A stretch of 64,000 bases of DNA from Ditylenchus dipsaci. Taxonomy: Eukaryota; Nematoda; Chromadorea; Rhabditida; Anguinidae. Shown here piece after piece: positions 1 through 11,472 of the stretch. The stretch spans positions 1 through 64,000 of the forward strand of contig SADC01000101.1 of assembly GCA_004194705.1 (NCBI GenBank), written 5' to 3'. A program made the position numbers and the translations under genes. Each line of letters opens with the position of its first letter. The stretch's first letter is position 1. The notes beneath the pieces are model-generated. The model made no database searches. It was not told the origin of the DNA and was given only the letters and a program-made list of their open reading frames with translations.

Positions 1-518
1 CACAACAAAAATGTTGATTTTAGCTTCAATTAAATGAGCTTCAAGTTAAAAAAATAATTATCTCCGGTATCTTTAGAACTAGTCAAAAGTTCAGTTTATT
101 GTTAGGCGCTGCAGCAACAACTCAGCACTTAATTGTAGCGCAGATAAAGAGCTTCAAAATCCATTTTACAGAATGATTTTGAAAATCTAAGTATTGAGAT
201 TTAACTGTTTTTAAAAAAGCAAATTCTTCAAAAATGACTGAATCCGGAAAAAATTAATGAAAACCTGAATTTCAGTCATTTTTTGAAGAATTTGCTTTTT
301 AAAACAGTCAAATCTCAATACTCAGATTTCAAAAATCATTTCTGTAAATGCATTTTGAAGCTCTTAATCTGCGCTACAACATGTCGCTAAGTTGTTGCTG
401 CAGCCCCTAACAATTGACTGAACTTTTGACTATTATATGTTCGGAAGATGTCGGAGATAATTTTTTTTTAAATTGAAGTTCATTTCTTGAAAGGCTAAAA
501 ATCAACATTTTGTTGTGA
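1..518. repeat. Palindromic (foldback) element, about 0.5 kb
   Basis: The first 16 bases are mirrored by ATCAACATTTTGTTGTG at about 502-518, and the two arms stay complementary down to a loop near 240-265. The element may begin before the window. Arms differ by scattered substitutions, so it is not a very recent copy. No ORF of note. Confidence 0.85.
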
Positions 519-739
519 AATCTGAAATAGAGCGATGAAAATAGGAGATTCTTTTCTACAAAATGACATATAACAGTATGGTAGAAATATTTTACATTGA
601 AAACAAATCTTCCTGAACAAAAACCGACAGAACTTATGTTACAACCCGATAGTTATCTTCTGCATAAGTGGTTTTGTATACTGTTTGACTCGCAGAGCTT
701 ATTTTTTGAGCTGTTGTCACTCGATATCGTTCATACCAC

Positions 740-1145
740 AACTGTTGCATTAGTTTTATATATAGTGACTGCAACACCCGGGGAAGGTACCTGATGAGGT
801 GGATATCCACTGATATGGCCTGAAAATAAAAATCTTGAAAAATAAAAAATAAGCCTTTTTTCCTTAGAATTGTGTATGGAATTGGATTTGTTAAGAGGAT
901 AAATTAATATTTCGACAATCCCAACTTCAATACCTGGGGTAGATGCCTCCTGGTCAGGCGCATATCCACCTGAATGGCTTGAAATAAAATTAAATAAAAA
1001 AAATCGTGCTATCACACTTGAAATCCTGTAGAGGATGCGGTTGACACTACCAAACTACAATTTTTCCTACTCAAATCCAAAAACTGAGGCGAGTGACGAT
1101 CTCAGTATCCGCCACCTGGGTATCTCTACATAGGTACCACTACTG
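740..1145. repeat. Diverged copies of the GGATATCCACCTG dispersed repeat
   Basis: Phrases such as GGTGGATATCCAC followed by GGCCTGAAAATAAAA occur here two or three times (780-830, 955-1000, 1108-1140). They recur at 22.74-22.79, 23.53-23.89, 39.94-39.99 and 40.57-40.64 kb, so this is a dispersed family. Similarity is patchy and I cannot give exact ends. No supported gene. Confidence 0.5.
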
Positions 1146-1507
1146 AAAACCACCAATCAAGAAACTCGATAGGTTTACAACGGCAAAAAAAGATAAACAC
1201 GAAAAAAATATGCGGTCAGAAGTAATTTCTCCAAAAACACGAAATTCAAAAACTTGCTTTGCCAACCATCCAAATTCAAATGATTCATTTTACGAGTTTG
1301 ACATTTTTCGAATGACTCTTTCCAGTTTGGCATTCTGCCAGTTTGACATTTTGACATTTAAAATTTATGCGAATCGAACATTTTCCAGTTGTCAAAAATT
1401 CGAATTACCCAATTTTTAAACGATATACAGCCCGATTTTGTGTCGCTAATATAAGAGGCGGGCAAAGATCAGTTCAGATCGACATAGTTTTACCACCAAT
1501 TCGGTTT

Positions 1508-2422
1508 AAGCATGGTTGATTTGCTTGTAAAAATGCTTTTAAATTTATAAGCTGGTTGTGAAAATTCAAATTTCCCACAAGACGAAAATGGACAATACTT
1601 TTTCTCCGCCTAATTTACTTCTTTTTCCCGCTAAAACAATTTTTTCTCGCGCCTAATTTTTTTTCCGCCTAAAACACTTTTTTCTCCGCCTAATTTACTT
1701 CTTTTCCTCCTAATTTACTCTTTTTCCGCTAATTTTGATTCTCGACACGAAATCAGCCACATTTTAAAATTTTTTTGTGTGAAATTCAGGGGTGGGCAAG
1801 ACCAGATGGCTGAAGACCCACTCCGGAATGGCCAAAAGGCCAAATTATATGGTTCTTTGGGGTTTACTAAAGGGGAGTAAACTTTTGAGAAAATCGATTG
1901 AGCGGATCAGATTTCGGGTCCGATCGGCTTAAATCGCTCAGAATTCCAGGTTTATGGTGGTTTTGAGTGGTTCAGGGCGGAGTTGTGGCGATTAAGCCGG
2001 TCGGACCCGAAATCTCTTCCGCTCAATCGATTTTTCTCAAAAAATTTACTCCCCTTTAGCAAACCCCCAAAAACCCAATAATTTTGGCCTTTTGGCCATT
2101 CTGGAGTGGGTCTCCAGCCATCTGGTCTTTGCCCACCCCTGAATTTCACACAAAATTTTTGAAATGTTGATTCGTGTCGAGAATCAAAATTAGGCGGAAA
2201 AAAGAGTAAATTAGGCGGAAAAAGAAGTAAATTAGGCGGAAAAAAAATTAGGCGGAGAAAAAAGGTTTTAGCGGAAAAAGAAGTAAATTAGGCGGAAGAA
2301 AACGTATTGTCCGACGAAAAAACAAATTGTATTTTTTCAAAATTTAAATATTTTTTTTGTCTTTAACGGGTTTCAAAATTTTACAATGATTTCTTCTGAG
2401 TTTTATAAGCAATCAACCATAC
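1508..2422. repeat. Long palindrome with CCGCCTAATTT arrays in its arms
   Basis: The left arm (GCATGGTTGATTT near 1510, then repeated TCCGCCTAATTTACT phrases at 1605-1735) is mirrored by AAATTAGGCGGAAAAA phrases at 2190-2305 and AATCAACCAT near 2411. Inner arms contain CACCCCTGAATTTCAC and its complement. The centre is near 1950. The tandem-like CCGCCTAATTT units give the arms a satellite character. Confidence 0.8.
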
Positions 2423-2423
2423 T

Positions 2424-3035
2424 GATCACGAACTTGACGTCGAAATTATATAATTGCAAGCAGGAGAGTATTTTTGGTCAAGATTTTGCAAGAAATCGAA
2501 TTTTATATTCTGAAAGTAACTCACATCGCTCAGAATCACACCTCAGAAAGGCCAGAAGTCGCTGAAAGTTGTTTTTCGGTGTTCACTAAAAGGGGTTAAA
2601 CTTTTTGCGAAAGTTTGACTGCCGCATCAGAATCCCACTTTGGTCGGCTTAATCGCTCAGAATCTCACCCTGAACCATCCAGAACACCCCTTAAACATTT
2701 TAAACCACTCCCAGCCAGTAATTAAGTACCCTAAACCAGTGTTTAGGGTAGTTTGGAGTGGTTAAGGCTGATTCTGGATGGTTCAGGGTGAGATTCTAAG
2801 CGATTCTGTCATTCTCAATGCGGGCAATCAAATTTTAGCAACACATTCACCCCCTCCTTTTAGTAAACCCCAAAAACAACTTTCAGCAGCTTTTGGCCTT
2901 TCAGAGGTGCGATTCTGAGAGAACGTGAGTTATTCAGAACTATATAATTCGATTTTCTTGCAAAATGTCGATCAAAACTTACGCAAATTCTTGCAATTAT
3001 CAATTTTGACGTCAAATTCACGATAAGCATGGATG
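2424..3035. repeat. Palindrome carrying the CGCTCAGAATC core
   Basis: ATCACGAACTTGACGTC at the left is mirrored by GACGTCAAATTCACGAT near 3010-3028. The inner segment with ATCGCTCAGAATCACACC, AGGCCAGAAG and GGTTTACTAAAAGG-like phrases also appears inside palindromes at 20.04-20.37 kb and 52.25-52.32 kb. The centre is near 2735. It lies directly beside the 1508-2422 palindrome. Confidence 0.75.
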
Positions 3036-4200
3036 ATTTTCTTGTAAAACTCAGAAATCATTGTAAAATTTCAAATTCCTTCAAAGACAAAGAATATTTA
3101 AATTTTGAAAAATTTAATATTAATAATTGTTGTCTTAAAGAAAATTGGAATTAACATCAAATTATGAATTTTAAAGGCAGTTTTACAAGCATATAGACAT
3201 GCTAAACCTGAATTTGATGTCAAAATTATGCGCTTTTCTAGCGGGATGAGAAAAAAGATTTACGTAAAAATCTTTTTTTCTTTTAATTTTTCAGTATCTT
3301 CTTAAGCACTCCCAGAGCTTGTTTTTTATTTTTGATGCACTTCTGGTGCAGTTTTCTATATCACAGAATTTTCTGGTTAGATTTAATAAAATAGATAGTT
3401 TGTTGTGGTTCAACTTTCTTTGAGTTTCCCCAAGATCTTAATTTTGCGATGATTGTGATTGAGCTTGGTTGTGTACGTAAATTTAGAGGTCGGCAGCAAA
3501 GTGACTGCACTAAATTGGGAACTTAGTTTATAAGCCGTCAAAAAACGAGTCCCTCGTGATGCTATGAACCAACTTTAAAAATAAGTTCCGAAAGTTTAGA
3601 GAAAAGATTGAATATCTGCTTGTCAAGTAGGTGTTGTGTTAAAAGTGTTGAAAATTTTTTCCACACTATTTAAATATGTGCTTATAGGCCTGCCTTGTTA
3701 TCTGCTATAAAATTTTCTAAAAATAAATGAGTAAAATTTGGATATTCGAGCTGGACCTCGACCCGCCTATGTAAGCACCCCTTGTCGATCGACCCCGACC
3801 TTGACCACGACCTCGACTCACCTATGTAAGCACGGGGTATGACCGCGGGGCACCGCCGGGGCCGCCGAAGGTAACCGAGGGGCCGAAGGGGTTCTAATGG
3901 TCCAATGAAAATGGCCTTACTAATAGTGTGGAAAAACCATAGACAGGTTGCAAAAAGATTTCATTTAGTTTCACTGAATAATTTTGAATAATTTAGTGCA
4001 ACCCATCATAATACGTGAATACATCTTTTTGTAACATCACAATTATTTTTCCATAATATTGTTGAGGCCATTTCTCAACCTGTCCAGTGGCTCCCCCTTC
4101 AAAGGAAAACGACACTTTTACAACGTCACCTTGATAACCCGACAACCTGGGCGGGTATCGTGGTTGTCGGGTTAAAGAAGTTGAGTGTACAGCTTTTTAC
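3036..4200. other. Intergenic; no supported gene, one GC-rich patch
   Basis: I see no exon-like coding sequence here. A GC-rich patch at 3750-3900 stands out from the AT-rich surroundings. It contains two similar phrases around CGCCTATGTAAGCACC and ends in a run of GGGG/CCGCC words. It has no reading frame or inverted-repeat ends that I can defend. Confidence 0.4.
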
Positions 4201-4915
4201 TAGGCTGGCAGCGGGACGGGAATCCCACGGGAATCCCGTTTGGAATCCCGAAAAAAATCACCCGTTCCCGTTTCCCCGCCGCTCAAAGTTAAAATCCCGT
4301 TTCCGCCCGTTCACCTTTTCGAAAATTCCGAAATTTTCCCGAAATCCAAATTCAAATTTATTTAATGTCAATACAAAAGAAGTTGCTACTAAGAATTTTG
4401 CTTGTCATTTGTTTTGTCATTTCTGGTAAAACGTCTTCTTCAACAGGAACCAGTGTTGGCATTTCGAAATTTCCGGCTCCGGATCTGGCTCCCGGCTCCT
4501 TAGGGGTAAATTTTCGCTCCGGATCTGGCTTCCGGATCCGAGCAGGAGCCGGAGCGGAGCCAGAGCGAAGCCAGAGCGGAGCAGATTGCCAGCACGGACA
4601 GAACTCGGATGGCCGGAACTCATGCTGACTACGGAATCATCTATCTGACTCCAAAGTCATCGATTTGACTCCGTAGTCACCGAATTTTGACTCCAGAGTC
4701 AAGCGTGACTTCGGAAGTCTGAGTAGGCCTTTAATGATTTGTTTTTTTTTTTTTTGTTGAAGAAAAAATCACAGAATTTACATTTCTCTCTTATTTACAA
4801 ATTCCCGTTTCCCGTCGGGATTCCCGAAATTTTGAAATTCCCATTTCGTTTCCCGCAGGAGCATTTTTTTTCAATTCCCATTCCCGTTCCCGCCCGCCCC
4901 AAACTGCCAAGCCTA
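4201..4915. mobile_element. Non-autonomous hAT-like element with CCCGTTCCCG core
   Basis: Terminal inverted repeats are TAGGCTGGCAG at 4201 and CTGCCAAGCCTA ending at 4915. Flanks are CTTTTTAC (4193-4200) and CTTTTTGA (4916-4923), a 6-of-8 match to an 8-bp target duplication, as expected for hAT. The interior is mostly repeated CCCGTTCCCG and GGGAATCCC words plus a GGAGCCGGAGC block at 4465-4600. No transposase is present. Confidence 0.7.
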
Positions 4916-5439
4916 CTTTTTGATTTTTTAACAATTCTACAAATTCTACTGATACAATATTTTTCTATTACAACTCGTTTGATGTAATTTAAAAGAGAGT
5001 ACTCTGTAATTTGAAAGACTACTCTTTAATAGATGCGCTACTCTCTCATATTTTGACCAGAATTTCAGAAATAAGACCAATATTATTGACAATTACACAC
5101 TTTTGACGGGGTTGAAAAAATTGACAGGCATATCGTTCTAACAAAAAAAATATAATGTATTTTTTTTGATTTCGGTTGAGCACGCAAAATGTTTAAAATT
5201 CAATCAAAATTTTCGCGATTTTGAGGGCTCGAAAAAAACAACTGAAGAAATATGAAAGTGTTCAATTAAATCGAAAGTAAAGGACATATAAATTGAATAA
5301 GTTTATGTTTTAGATAGTGATGGAAATATTGAAATTTCGGGACTACCGGGACGGACTTTTAAAAAAAATTTCGAGACCGGGACCGGGACTTTCAAAAATT
5401 TACCGGGACCAGAAAAAGTTTCGTTCGGGACTTCTAATA

Positions 5440-5593
5440 CAGTCAACTCTCGATAATCCGTCACCTTCGTGCACTTTCGTTGTTTGGTTTTGCCTTAAAT
5501 AAATTAGGCTAATCCGTCACTCGCTAATCCGTCACTCTTGATTATCGTCACCTCACGGCCGGTCCAAGGTGACGGATTATCGACAGTTGACTG
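5440..5593. mobile_element. pogo-like MITE
   Basis: CAGTCAACTCTCGATAATCC at the left is the complement of the right end, ending GACAGTTGACTG. The element is bounded by TA on both sides (5438-5439, 5594-5595). CAGTCAA ends plus TA duplication fit the pogo branch of Tc1/mariner. About 150 bp, no coding capacity. Confidence 0.75.
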
Positions 5594-5836
5594 TAAAAGC
5601 ATTGTTTCAAAAAACTTCATTTCACAATATTACATCACAAAAGAGCTTAGTTGAAATTAACGACGCGTAGATTCTTGTTCAAAAAAATTTATTGTTCGCA
5701 TGCTCTGGAGAAAGATTTGAACGCCTGTATTCGTATACATCCCGCGCCACCGAGAATAGCTGTTCACTTGGTACGCTTGTAGAGTAAATAATAGAAGACT
5801 TGGCACACACACACAAGACTTGTGAAGGGGGTTCAC

Positions 5837-6560
5837 TTTATTCAATTCGAGAGCACTAGGGCTCTCACAGTTACAAATACATATACGGAGAGACTTATGG
5901 TGTTTTGGATGCTTCCTTTGGCAGGATCCACTTGAGGCTTCGGAGAACGGGAGCGGACTCATCGACTGGTTGCTTGCTTTGACTGAGACTGGAGCGGAGA
6001 CTTCGGGGCAGACTGCGACCACCGAGCTTGCGCTTGGCATCAGGAGCATCCAGGACCACTTCACGTTTTTTGGTCCGCCGACCCCTTCATAGTCCCTGTG
6101 TGGTGTCCGTCTTCTACCCAGAGGAATGTGGATCTCATGAGAGAGGATCTGCCATTGATCTGAAAAGGTTGAACTCCCTTTGCAGGGAGTTGCGGCACTC
6201 GTACCAAAATTTCTCCATCATCATTGACTCCAGGGAGTAAAGGTTCTTTTCTAGTTGTAACCCTTTCAGGGCATTGGATTCACTATAAGACTGTTCAGGT
6301 CCTCGACCTTGGATTACTTTAGATGTGCGAGCCATGTCAATGGCTCGCTCGGTCCCAAATTACCAAAACTCAACTTACGACCAGATCCAGAGAGCGGAGA
6401 TTGGACTGGCATAGCTGAAACACCAAAGCTAAGTCGGAAGGAGCGATGGCTTAACGGAGCTGAGGGCGAAGAGCGAATGTTTGATAGCGGAGATTGCGTA
6501 AGTGCTGCGTGCAAGTTCGGAACTTCTCACCAGACACCCATTTGATAGCTGGAAATTGAG
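5837..6560 (-). pseudogene. Gene-like minus-strand stretch with frameshifts, unknown product
   Basis: I do not recognise this gene. Read on the minus strand, a Ser/Pro-rich frame (6514 down to about 6316) can join, across a possible 35-nt GT...AG intron, to a charged frame containing LKGLQLEKNLYSLES and EKFWYECRNSLQREF. A later frame has GRRRTPHRDYEGVGGPK, and another KREVVLDAPDAKRKL, running to a TAA at 5897-5895. An AATAAA poly(A) signal (TTTATT on plus, 5837-5842) follows about 55 nt downstream, as in a real nematode 3' end. Two frame changes are needed: one near 6140, one at the six-base T run (plus strand) at 6066-6071. It lies wholly inside the hAT-like element 5315-7545. It could be a captured host gene fragment, a decayed element gene, or a real gene with consensus errors. 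Confidence 0.35.
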
Positions 6561-6862
6561 GAAGAGTTAATAATGAGAACGGGTTGTATAAATAATGGAC
6601 TCGCTGATTAGACGAGTAGATGAGATGAAAGTAGTTGTAAGCGTTTGAGGCGCTTGTTGGGTAATGTCGTGCCAAGATTTGGCGCTAATCAAATGAGTTG
6701 TTTTGGTTATTGTTTAAATTAAGTCAGGTCTTAAGTGACTTTTGGTACCAAGTGTGGTTTTGTCCAAACCACCCTTGCCCCTACCTTACAGTAGCTGGAG
6801 CTGATAAGTAGCGACGAGCTATTTTGCTAGCACAGGAAATAAACCTTTGTTTTTCTGGACGG

Positions 6863-7226
6863 CTATCGATTACCGACGGTCAATGAATTTTTTTTTGAAA
6901 TTTTTGATCAAAATCGTCAAGTTTTAGGGTAAAAGTTTCTGGAAAGTCGAGCCTAATCTCATCCTGAATCCGAATACGTCGAGATCAGATGAAATATTTT
7001 TATAGACTGAGATATTACTAAAATAGGTAAATAGTGCTAAATTCCTAGTCTATCTACTCAAAATAGCTATATCTCAGCCCATAAAAATTATTTTGATCTG
7101 ATCTCAACGGATTCGTATTCAAAATGAGATTTTGGAAATAGGGTCGACTTTCCAGAAATTTTGCCTGAAAATTTACGATTTTGATCAAAAATTTCAAAAA
7201 AAAATCATTGACCGTCGGTAATCGAT
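6863..7226. repeat. Palindrome with CGATTACCGACGGTCAATG ends
   Basis: TATCGATTACCGACGG at the left is mirrored by CCGTCGGTAATCGATA at the right, with arms of roughly 170 bp. A second copy of the family lies at 47214-47520, inside a GPCR intron. Both have TTTTTGATCAAAATCGTCA in the arms and a central region with GAGATCAGATCAAAATAATT. The same central phrase recurs in the 31.4 and 32.8 kb arms. Confidence 0.8.
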
Positions 7227-7859
7227 ATTTTACCGTTTTTTTTAAAAAGGTTGAATAAATATAACCTACTCTTTTTGAAAGACTAGAGACGAAAGACAAG
7301 AGAAAAAATTGCACTAAAGCGAAAGATTGATAAGAAGAAGAATAATAATAAATTGGCGAAAAAGCTAAAATGTGTAAATTTCTTGACAATGAAATAAATA
7401 AAAAAGTCCGGAAATTTTTTCGATTTTCCGGACCGGGACCGGGACTTTTACTCTGAAAGTTCGGGACCACCGGGACGGGACTTTGGCAAAAATTTCTTCG
7501 GCGGGACGGGACTTTCGGGACCGTCCCGTCCCGCTTCCATCACTAGTTTTAGAACTGCTCCAAATATTTAAATTTATTATATTAAAAAGTATAAAAATAG
7601 GCACTCATATAGTATATATGTATCAATCAACATTACTGGTAAAAATTTGAAAAAACTACCAGAAGTTTTTAGTGTAAACAAGCATAACATTATAAAAGAT
7701 TCTTCCTTGTGTAAGTAAAAACTCTGAAAAGCTTTTGTGTTTGTGAAAATATAAAAAATAGAAAAAGTCTGTGAAAAAACTTTCATGCATGTGGAAAACT
7801 CAAGGCAAAAAAATATGTTTTATTTATTTTAGTCAGAAATCACATTTTTATCATATACT

Positions 7860-8260
7860 TGAAATTTTAGCGTGACAAACATTTGCGTCTGGGGTTCGAC
7901 AGATGCAACATTCCCGGCCGATAAGTGCGGATCCACATTTACGCACCGACAAATGTTGACGATTATTTGCGGAAGTGACTTTAGCGAATGCGACATTCGC
8001 GGACACGAATTTGCGGCCGCAACATTTGCGGACATATATGAGGTCAAAAAAAGCTTTTATTTGAAAAATTGAAAAAAGTGCAAAAAAGCAATTTTGCAAA
8101 TGTCGAGTCCATCTGCTTTGCGTCCAACCAAATCATCCGCATTCGTCGGGCCGCAAATGTGGCTCCGCGAAAAATCGGGCCACTAATGTCGGTCTGCAAA
8201 TATCAAAATGGCCAATGTCCTTCCGCAAAGCCCCAACCGCAAGCGTCGCTTGGTCCGTTT
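7860..8260. repeat. CpG-rich block of degenerate ATTTGCGGAC units
   Basis: Words such as ACATTTGCG, ATTTGCGGAC, GCGGACACGAATTTGCGG and CGCAAATGT recur on both strands at irregular spacing, giving a CG-rich island in AT-rich DNA. Short open frames cross it but follow the repeat and look non-coding. The origin is unclear; a diverged foldback core is possible. Confidence 0.5.
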
Positions 8261-9540
8261 AACTGACCTACAAGAACAAATTTGAAAAGGATCAATTAAT
8301 TGTCGCCCCATAAAGTCTGAATTTTTGCCCCTTTTTATTTTTTGCAACTTTTGTTTTCGGTAAAAAATTACTGAAAAAACAAAAATGAGCAAGAATTCAG
8401 ACTTTTAACTACATCCTTTCGCCAATTTCGGCCAAATGAGTCGATCTGAAACTGAGAACTGAAATGAATTTAAAAAAACCTCTTCTGGTGAAAAAAATTA
8501 ATTTATTATTTTGGTCATGATATAACAGGTGACCAATAAGTTTTGTTCAGACCTTGAAAGCCTCATTTCGTTGCGATTTTATCGTTATACATGATGTCAA
8601 TATAATATATGTAAGGACTCGCAAGAACGTTAACAACCAGCATTTGTCCTATCCAGAATTAGTGTTCATAGAGAACACAATATAAGAAGGATGTTGTATC
8701 CAAATATCTAATTCCAGCTACCCATACGACCACTGGAGCTAAATATGAGGTGCGACTATGCAAATAGTATTGCATAGGGGGTTGTACCATTTGGTAGATT
8801 TGGTACCTAGATGATGATTCCTCTAATAACTCACCCGAGTGAGTTATTTTCGGATGCCCACCAGAGGGGTGAGTTATTAGAGCGGGGTAAGTTAATAGAG
8901 CACGGTGAGTTATTTTTTAAATAAGCAGGCATCAAAGGTGCCGGCGAACATTTCAACACAACAGACGCCATTCAAGCAAAGTTTATTCCACTTTTTCTAG
9001 GAAGAAAACGTTCTGAAAAAAATCATATTTAGGGTGGAACGAATTCGTCCCTGGTTTTGATAGGGTCACTACTTTTTTGTTTTATTGATTTTGTGAACGT
9101 TTTACTCTTAATTGATAGAAGAGAATCTAGGTATTTTTTTGACACCCGAGCTGTCATTTTTAAATTTGAAAATCATTTTTTACCGACAATTTCAATTCGA
9201 TGTTCTCCAGTTTTAGCAGGGGATACTTAACTGACAAAGAAGGGACCCTGACTATGACCTGGGGAAATATCGATGAATTTCTTTTATCCGCCAATTCTTG
9301 TAGAGCTACGTGAATCCTATGTGAGCTATTAGAGCGGAGTGAGTTTTTTTTTGGACGCCCACCGGAGGAGTGAGTTATTAGAGCAGCGTGAGTTATTAAA
9401 GGAAATACAGTATACCTTCTTGGGGTTGACACCATTTCAGAATGGTTACTTGATATATCTAACCATGTCAATGTTCAGTGATCTTTTTGGAAGCTTAAAA
9501 TTCATAGTCTAAGAAAGATATTCATACCTCTTTGAAGAAC
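8261..9540. other. Intergenic with scattered GTGAGTTATTAGAGC repeats
   Basis: Near 8830-8930 and 9320-9410 the phrase GTGAGTTATTAGAGC occurs repeatedly, with CCCACC(A/G)GAGG between copies, in the same orientation. It resembles the inner words of the CCGTATT MITE family. A small inverted repeat sits at about 8310-8410. A short coding-like frame follows an acceptor-like AAGCAG at about 8930 but has no partner exon. No gene is supported. Confidence 0.4.
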
Positions 9541-9640
9541 TATTGGGTTGATTCAAAAGTTTGCAGGTTTTTTCAAATTAAGTTTTTCTGGCATTATGTT
9601 TTTACTTTAAATTTTTCGACAAGTGACAAAGAAAAAACAC
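9541..9640. mobile_element. mariner-like end fragment
   Basis: ATTGGGTTGATTCAAAAG resembles the terminal repeat of mariner elements of the TTGGGTTG... type. I could not find the matching opposite end or a transposase frame nearby, so this is at most a relic. Confidence 0.35.
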
Positions 9641-10070
9641 AATGTCTTGAATAGGGTTGGCACACAGTTAACTCGGTTTTTTGAAAATTTTTGACCTTAT
9701 TTCATGTTTTTATACACTTCTTCGTCTAAAATTTTGAGCATGTCAGCCTGCGATCGAAAGCTTGGAATGTTAGCTACACGATAGTGTTAAAATTTCTTGG
9801 TGTATATAAGAAAAATGTATCTATTTCAATGAAAACATTTTCGGGTAATTTTACGAAGCGACGGGGGTTGATCAGGCAATTCAAGCCAAAGCAGTGAAGG
9901 TGGAATAACCAAATAGCCAGTTTTAAGCTTATATGCTTTTGCTTTCGCCAGTCATCGTATATAACAGAATTCTGATAATTAAGCAGTGCTTACCGGTTAA
10001 GTTGGACAATATTTTTCACGAAGAGAGGCAAAAAAATAGATATTTGATAATGTAAATATATAGGCGAAAA

Positions 10071-10347
10071 TAACTACCGTAAATCATCTAATTTAAGCCC
10101 ATGGCTTATATTAGAAGATTTCCGGAAAATTTCATTTGTGGAATTGTGTTTTTAGCGATGAAAATCCCAAAATTCTCGGCTTACGACCACTCAAAATAAA
10201 GCCCTGTTCCTTAGCTACATTTTGAGTGGCTGTAGGCCTGAAAATGATTGATTTTTTATAGCTTAAACACAATGCTACAAGTGGCTTTGGGGGGTCACGT
10301 CTTCTAATATAAGCCATGGGCTTTAATTAGAAGATTTACGGTAGTTA
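10071..10347. mobile_element. MITE with AACTACCGTAAATC ends
   Basis: TAACTACCGTAAATC at the left is mirrored by GATTTACGGTAGTTA at the right. Both ends continue with complementary CCATGGCTTATATTAGAAG-like sequence. The middle is not palindromic. About 277 bp, no coding sequence. Confidence 0.8.
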
Positions 10348-10439
10348 CTTCTCGTCTAACCTTTAATATATTTTTTACATAGTACCATGTTATTGGTTGT
10401 AAAAAAAAGGTTTTTATTGGGTTTCGCTGTCATTAAGGC

Positions 10440-10580
10440 AAAACTCTCGATTTGGTGTATACTATTGACTTCTTTTTTCGGAAACCTTTGATATAGTGTA
10501 CTCTCGATATAGTGTAACTCTCGGTATAGTGTATATTTTTCCGATCCCACGAGCTACACTGTATCGAGAGTGGAATGTAT
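10440..10580. repeat. CTCGATATAGTGTA direct repeats
   Basis: Three near copies of CTCTCGATATAGTGTA lie at 10465-10535 and an inverted copy (CACTGTATCGAGAG) at 10557-10572. This looks like the tip of a pogo-like element whose terminal repeat has been reduplicated. Similar CTCGATATA words occur at 52.08 and 52.48 kb. Confidence 0.5.
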
Positions 10581-10665
10581 ACGAATACAAAGTAGGCGCT
10601 GATAGTCGCCTTTTGCACCTAGTGAAAACATGTTTCGGTGAAAACCTCTTTGTTGCGTCCGACTT

Positions 10666-11472
10666 TTAACACGGGGATTTGGGACTGTAACGACGGGTTA
10701 CCCTGGTGTATTTTTTCACGAGGAACACGAATATAACAAATCAGACGGAAAAGTTGTGTACAGCACCTTCAAAAAGCCCAATTTTCCAGATGACTCCTTG
10801 GGGCAGGTTTAAGTTCAAATCTTTTTTGTCTTAAAAGGGATTTGAAATTTGACAACGACTTTTTATTCAAAAGCAGTTTTTCTAGTAAATCGACTACGCT
10901 GAACAAGAATTTGATGTCAGAATTTTTATTTTGCAAGTATTTTACGTCAAACTATTTTTTCCGACATTTTTTGAGCTCTATTTTACTTTCGCTGGACAGT
11001 CTAAAAGCTTATTTTATGTGACTTTAAAGCACTGTCAAGTGCCAACACTTCACAATTGTGTACTTTAGCAGCCATTTTTTATGCTGAATCTGCATACCGT
11101 TTTACGGTTACACATCTCTGTGCAAAAATTTCCCTACTTTTAGTATAATTGTAATTTTTTTAGAGAGGGTAATTTGGTTCTTTTAACTTTTTATCTGTGA
11201 TGAATTTTTCGTATGTGAGCAAACGACACACCATTAAAAAGCCCGGAAAGGGGCTTCCTTATGAGTATAAAAGAACATTCTGTTCTTACTAAATTCACTG
11301 CTCACCAGCTTAAAGAAAGAAACAAACTTGACCCCAAGGAGTCATCGGGAAAATTCGGCTTTTTGAAGGTGCTGTACCACAACTTTTCCGTCTGATTTTG
11401 TGATGTTCGTGTTCCTCTTGAAAAAAATACACCAGGGTAAACCGTCGTTACAGTCCGGAATCCCCGTGTTAA
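10666..11472. mobile_element. TTAA-bounded inverted-repeat element
   Basis: TTAACACGGGGATTTGG at the left is mirrored by GGAATCCCCGTGTTAA at the right. Arms of about 150 bp match (ACGGAAAAGTTGTG, GACTCCTTGGGG and complements). The interior (about 10820-11310) is not palindromic and holds no recognisable ORF. TTAA at both ends is compatible with a piggyBac-type target. Confidence 0.7.

Larger units (their letters stand above)
5315..7545. mobile_element. 2.2-kb hAT-like element with perfect 8-bp target duplication and nested inserts
   Basis: TAGTGATGGAA at 5315 is mirrored by TTCCATCACTA ending at 7545. GTTTTAGA occurs on both sides (5307-5314 and 7546-7553), an exact 8-bp target-site duplication typical of hAT transposition. 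The subterminal regions are runs of GGGACCGGGAC-type words. The interior carries a pogo-like MITE (5440-5593), a gene-like minus-strand stretch (about 5837-6560) and a palindrome (6863-7226). No hAT transposase was recognised. Some inserts may postdate the element. Confidence 0.75.

Noticed and set aside
5640..6850. A solo LTR of a retrotransposon
   Set aside because: There is an AATAAA and a possible TATA-like sequence, but I found no TG...CA ends, target duplication or primer-binding site at defensible positions.
8930..9010. Coding-like stretch after an AAGCAG acceptor (IKGAGEHFNTTDAIQAKF)
   Set aside because: No upstream exon, early stop, and location among short repeats; too little support to call.
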